Below, piece by piece: positions 6,819-8,937 of a stretch of DNA of 8,937 bases (positions within the stretch are counted from its first letter, which is position 1; each line of letters starts with the position of its first letter). The stretch is taken from the NCBI GenBank assembly GCA_007134625.1, contig SLKL01000057.1:1-8937 (forward strand), written 5' to 3'. Source of the stretch: Saprospiraceae bacterium. GTDB lineage: Bacteria; Bacteroidota; Bacteroidia; Chitinophagales; Saprospiraceae. Below the pieces are notes generated by a model that saw nothing but the letters and a program-made list of their open reading frames with translations, had not been told where the DNA came from and did not search any database. A program made the translations under genes and the position numbers.

Positions 6819-6926
6819 TGCGCAGACCAAAGTTGTGGTTTGATCTGATAACTCCTTAAAATCAAGTTGGATTAAACAACTAAAAAGTGTTCCATAAAAA
6901 TTCCCACAAAATCAATTCCCAGCCAC
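6819..6926. other. AT-rich intergenic stretch without recognisable signals
   Basis: This 108-bp stretch completes the gene-poor interval 6586-6926, whose first part holds the two gene remnants. The only structure seen is a weak AGTTG-N7-CAACT inverted repeat. No TAnnTTTG promoter or terminator was found. Confidence 0.5.
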
Positions 6927-7262
6927 ATGAATTACAACAACAAAAAATTTAAGACATTAAGCAATTCCGGAAATGGTGAAACCTCATCTGAAACTGTTTT
7001 TCATTATAAACAGGAAGGTAATTTACTGACAGCGACCTACTCAGGCGGAAAGATAAAATACGGCCATTTAATTGGCTTGGTAGATAAGTCGGGCAAAATA
7101 GATATGCGATATCATCAGGTAAATACCGATGGTCAACTTATGACAGGTATTTGTCAATCAAGTCCTGAGGTTTTATCAAATGGAAAGCTAAGATTGCATG
7201 AAAATTGGCAATGGACAAGTGGGGATAAGTCAAAGGGAACGTCAGTTATTGAGGAAGTTTAA
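6927..7262 (+). CDS. small conserved protein of the type commonly labelled 'n-acetylglutamate synthase' (function unknown)
   Basis: This soluble protein of 111 residues has no signal peptide or membrane helix. It matches a family seen widely in Bacteroidetes and Firmicutes, with blocks LTATYSGGKIKYGHLIGLVD (34-53), IDMRYHQVN (58-66), MTGICQSSPEVLSNGKLRLHENWQWTSGD split over about 72-100, and KGTSVIEEV at the end. The GxL-x-AxYSGGxIxxGxLxG pattern resembles MORN-like beta-hairpins. Databases often name such proteins 'n-acetylglutamate synthase', but at this size there is room for neither an amino-acid kinase nor a GNAT acetyl-CoA site, so that name should not be trusted. It is probably an independent cargo gene; neighbouring genes do not suggest a role. 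The ATG is the natural start and gives the family's usual length. Confidence 0.8.
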   Translation: MNYNNKKFKTLSNSGNGETSSETVFHYKQEGNLLTATYSGGKIKYGHLIGLVDKSGKIDMRYHQVNTDGQLMTGICQSSPEVLSNGKLRLHENWQWTSGDKSKGTSVIEEV

Positions 7263-7322
7263 ATATCACATTTACGGGGAATGATGCATTTTAGTGGTTA
7301 TGAAAAAAACCAGGATTTAATG

Positions 7323-7330
7323 TATATTTG
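7323..7330 (+). promoter_or_regulatory. Bacteroidetes-type -7 element for mntA
   Basis: TATATTTG is a perfect TAnnTTTG match ending 5 nt before the mntA ATG at 7336. With the usual spacing, transcription would start at or within a few bases of the ATG, giving a leaderless or very short-leader mRNA. No clear -33 TTTG is seen around 7304. Confidence 0.5.
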
Positions 7331-7335
7331 TAGGT

Positions 7336-7644
7336 ATGACAGAATTAATTCAAAATAAACTCGATGACATTATTTCATTGTGCAAGAAGCATCGTGTAAA
7401 TGCCATTTCAGTATTTGGATCTGCTGCCAAAGGAACATTGAATGAGGATAGTGACATTGATCTACTCGTTGAATTTTCACAGGAAATTGATGTTCTGGAT
7501 TATGCAGATAACTACTTCTCGTTGTTGGAGCAGCTTCTGGATATATTTAATAGAAAGGTTGACCTTGTTTCTATAAAATCGCTGAAAAATCCTGTTTTGA
7601 AAGAACAGATTTATCAATCTAAAATTGATTTATATACAGCCTAA
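7336..7644 (+). CDS. mntA: MntA-type minimal nucleotidyltransferase antitoxin
   Basis: This 102-residue DNA polymerase-beta-superfamily nucleotidyltransferase is of the HepT/MntA toxin-antitoxin type. In characterised systems MntA neutralises the HepT ribonuclease by transferring AMP onto a tyrosine of HepT. The signature GSx10DxD is exact: G28-S29, D40 and D42 in VFGSAAKGTLNEDSDIDLL, with the third acidic residue D76 in RKVDLVS. All catalytic residues are therefore present and the length is normal. It has its own -7 promoter element immediately upstream. The next frame, a broken hepT, begins inside its last codons (20-nt overlap, TTG at 7625). Since the partner toxin has lost its C-terminal part, this may be an orphan antitoxin. 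Confidence 0.9.
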   Translation: MTELIQNKLDDIISLCKKHRVNAISVFGSAAKGTLNEDSDIDLLVEFSQEIDVLDYADNYFSLLEQLLDIFNRKVDLVSIKSLKNPVLKEQIYQSKIDLYTA

Positions 7645-7891
7645 GCTTCTCAAATACATTCTGGATATAGAAAGTGTTATTGAGGAGATTGAATCCATTA
7701 AGCGGCGAACGCATAACAGTTTTGATCAGTTTAATGATGATATCATTTTGCAGCGCACTACTGAAAGAAATCTGAAAATTATTGGGGAAGCAGTAAAGAA
7801 TTTAATTGAGATCAAGCCTGATGCTCAGATAACTTCAGCCAGGAATATTATTGGACTTCCAATAAATTTTGGTTTGCACCTTGAATTATAA
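7625..7891 (+). pseudogene. hepT: truncated HepT-like (DUF86) toxin
   Basis: The 88-residue frame matches the N-terminal two thirds of HepT/DUF86 proteins: LKYILDIESVIEEIESI (9-25), ILQRTTERNLKIIGEAVKNL (41-60) and ITSARNIIGL (69-78). Intact proteins continue with an RNxxxHxY-type segment, the RX4-6HXY RNase motif whose tyrosine is AMPylated by MntA. Here the sequence instead becomes PINFGLHLEL and stops. The active site is missing and the protein falls short of the family's usual 110-135 residues. There is no in-frame ATG; TTG 7625 is the only sensible start and overlaps mntA by 20 nt. The stop lies 4 bp before the palindromic element at 7896, so insertion or an associated deletion probably removed the 3' end. 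The frame is probably non-toxic; a retained helical role is possible. Confidence 0.8.
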
Positions 7892-7895
7892 TTTA
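7892..7895. repeat. left copy of putative TTTA target-site duplication
   Basis: TTTA directly abuts the left terminal inverted repeat, and the same four bases abut the right end at 8007-8010. Four bases in AT-rich DNA can match by chance, so the support comes from the exact placement at both ends of the palindrome. Confidence 0.4.
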
Positions 7896-8006
7896 TGAGT
7901 CCACTCCGAAAACCCTGTTCGTCGTGAAAATGAGCGAAAAATTCATCCCCAACGAGTTGGGGATTGCAGCCATTTGTAATAGAAAGGGGTTTTCGAAGCG
8001 GACTCA
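7896..8006. mobile_element. 111-bp palindromic MITE-like element
   Basis: The 20-bp terminal inverted repeats TGAGTCCACTCCGAAAACCC (7896-7915) and GGGTTTTCGAAGCGGACTCA (7987-8006) pair with two mismatches. TTTA flanks both ends. The 71-bp interior carries a perfect 9-bp hairpin (7945-7964) and no coding capacity. Short length, long terminal repeats, flanking duplication and absence of a transposase fit a miniature inverted-repeat transposable element or the fused ends of an insertion sequence. It separates a plus-strand pseudogene from a convergent minus-strand gene, so its RNA would fold strongly and could also end transcription in both directions. I do not recognise the parent insertion sequence. 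Confidence 0.6.
7945..7964. repeat. perfect hairpin inside the palindromic element
   Basis: ATCCCCAAC-GA-GTTGGGGAT forms 9-bp arms; physically this is an 8-bp stem with a CGAG tetraloop. It is GC-rich compared with its surroundings. No T-run follows on either strand, so it is not a classical intrinsic terminator. It could be the conserved core of a dispersed repeat or a structural part of the element. Confidence 0.7.
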
Positions 8007-8010
8007 TTTA
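8007..8010. repeat. right copy of putative TTTA target-site duplication
   Basis: TTTA lies immediately after the right terminal inverted repeat and matches 7892-7895. It ends 8 bp before the stop codon of the minus-strand serine hydrolase, so that gene is not interrupted. Confidence 0.4.
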
Positions 8011-8018
8011 TCGCTTAA

Positions 8019-8937
8019 CTAAACCCCCTCTCTCACTTGCCGCTGAATGGCCTGATAAATGACATCGTGGACTTTTATGCGGTACTGATTTCGGATGAAA
8101 CGTCTGTTTTCCATAGTGGGGAAAGTTCGATTGGTAAGCATAACGAAAACCAAATCGTGTTCCGGATCCACCCAAGCTACCGTACCTGTGAATCCCATGT
8201 GTCCGAAAGTCTCAAAGCTTGCGTATTCTGACATATTGGGGTGGCGGGCATTATTGAGTTCTTTCATATCAAAACCTATGCCTCTACGGCTTTCCATCTG
8301 AGGTCGTGTAGTGAAAAGTGAGACTGTCAAGGGATCGACTATGCGGTTTCCGGCATACACACCACCATTCAAGAGCGATTGCATAATTTTTGCCACTTCC
8401 AGTGAATTGGAAAACAAACCCGCATGACCACTGACTCCGCCAAACATAGCTGCTGCCATATCATGCACATGACCTCTTACCACTTCAGATCGAAAATATT
8501 TGTCTTCTTCACTTGGCACCAATAGACTGTCGGGAAAAAAACGATAGGGATTGTAAAGTGTATTTCTCAGCCCTAAAGGTTCGAATATATTTTTTTCCGT
8601 ATAGCCGTCAATGTACTCTCCACTTACCTCTTTTATAAGATCGTTGAACATGATAAAACCAAGATCACTATACACGTAACGATTTCGACGACCAAGGGGA
8701 GCCTCCAGAATTTCCTGTCGAATTATATCCGGATAATTATTGGCCATCCAAAGTTGATTGCTGACCCGAATGGCGAAGTCCGGATTGGGTCCATGACTGT
8801 AAATTTCCGGATTGTAAACTATCTGTCTGCCATTACGTGTGATGGTCTCCCGATAAAAGGGAATCCAGGCCGGCAAACCCGATTTATGGACCATGATATC
8901 ATGAATCCTGAGGTTTTCTTTATTGCTGTTTCTGACG
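8019..8937 (-). CDS. serine hydrolase (beta-lactamase/PBP-like), C-terminal part; gene continues past the window edge
   Basis: The frame is open to the right edge, so the true start lies outside. The codons before the Met at 8894 (reading ...NKENLRIHDI) belong to the conserved domain, so that Met is not the start. Visible family features, numbered from that Met: HKSGLPAWIPFY (3-14), YSD at 75-77 standing for the YxN motif, DDKYFR-like EEDKYFR (129-135), HDMAAAMFGGVSGHAGLFSN (144-163), and GHMGFTGT (231-238) standing for the KTG/HxG motif. The nucleophile SxxK would be upstream, outside the window. The combination closely resembles the C-terminal serine-hydrolase domain fused to a GH3 beta-N-acetylglucosaminidase in Bacteroidetes, suggesting cell-wall glycan or peptide turnover in the periplasm. 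The stop lies just beyond the palindromic element. Confidence 0.85.
   Translation of the reverse strand, partial: VRNSNKENLRIHDIMVHKSGLPAWIPFYRETITRNGRQIVYNPEIYSHGPNPDFAIRVSNQLWMANNYPDIIRQEILEAPLGRRNRYVYSDLGFIMFNDLIKEVSGEYIDGYTEKNIFEPLGLRNTLYNPYRFFPDSLLVPSEEDKYFRSEVVRGHVHDMAAAMFGGVSGHAGLFSNSLEVAKIMQSLLNGGVYAGNRIVDPLTVSLFTTRPQMESRRGIGFDMKELNNARHPNMSEYASFETFGHMGFTGTVAWVDPEHDLVFVMLTNRTFPTMENRRFIRNQYRIKVHDVIYQAIQRQVREGV

Noticed and set aside
7825..8007. 60-codon minus-strand frame across the palindromic element
   Set aside because: It is read through the inverted-repeat element and the hepT remnant; its apparent start lies in the terminal repeat and no protein family is suggested.
3399..8018. 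CRISPR array, tRNA attachment site or integrase explaining the island
   Set aside because: No regularly spaced repeats, no tRNA-like fold and no recombinase gene were seen; the island boundaries stay undefined except for the palindromic element on the right.

Overview
The window looks like a piece of a Bacteroidetes (Bacteroidota) chromosome. This rests on perfect matches to the phylum's -7 promoter element TAnnTTTG (3707-3714 and 7323-7330), a large periplasmic propeller/outer-membrane barrel protein, and a serine hydrolase that closely resembles the C-terminal half of the GH3/beta-lactamase-like fusions of that phylum. No rRNA, tRNA or CRISPR array is visible.

Layout. (a) 1-137: intergenic tail with one small hairpin-like repeat. 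(b) 138-3398, minus strand: a 1086-residue secreted protein with a degenerate peptidase-MA-like region, a TolB/WD40-like propeller and a C-terminal surface-antigen beta-barrel. (c) 3399-3747: AT-rich intergenic region with direct repeats, two abutting inverted repeats and a promoter. (d) 3748-6585, plus strand: a compact three-gene Type II restriction-modification operon, ordered controller (XRE) - N6-adenine methyltransferase - BsuBI/PstI-family endonuclease, with overlapping reading frames. CTGCAG is the expected target from the family. (e) 6586-6926: gene debris, namely a DUF4160 fragment coupled by ATGA to a 42-codon ORF. (f) 6927-7262: small conserved protein of the kind often mislabelled 'n-acetylglutamate synthase'. 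(g) 7336-7891: intact MntA-type nucleotidyltransferase followed by a truncated HepT. (h) 7896-8006: a 111-bp palindromic element with 20-bp imperfect terminal inverted repeats, an internal perfect hairpin and a TTTA flanking duplication (MITE-like). (i) 8019-8937, minus strand: serine hydrolase, cut off by the window edge.

Interpretation. Two colinear minus-strand chromosomal genes flank about 4.6 kb of more AT-rich, oppositely oriented defence and toxin-antitoxin DNA. Several of its pieces are broken, so this looks like an acquisition and decay hotspot. The R-M operon is probably autoregulated: the controller's GTG start lies just downstream of a promoter that has a good -7 element, no obvious -33 element, and an inverted repeat where -33 should be. 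The most unusual feature is an uninterrupted run of 16 A residues inside the methyltransferase reading frame (5206-5221). A change of one A either way truncates the methyltransferase, and the endonuclease start overlaps the methyltransferase stop (ATGA). A length change could therefore affect both enzymes, making this a candidate phase-variable R-M switch.
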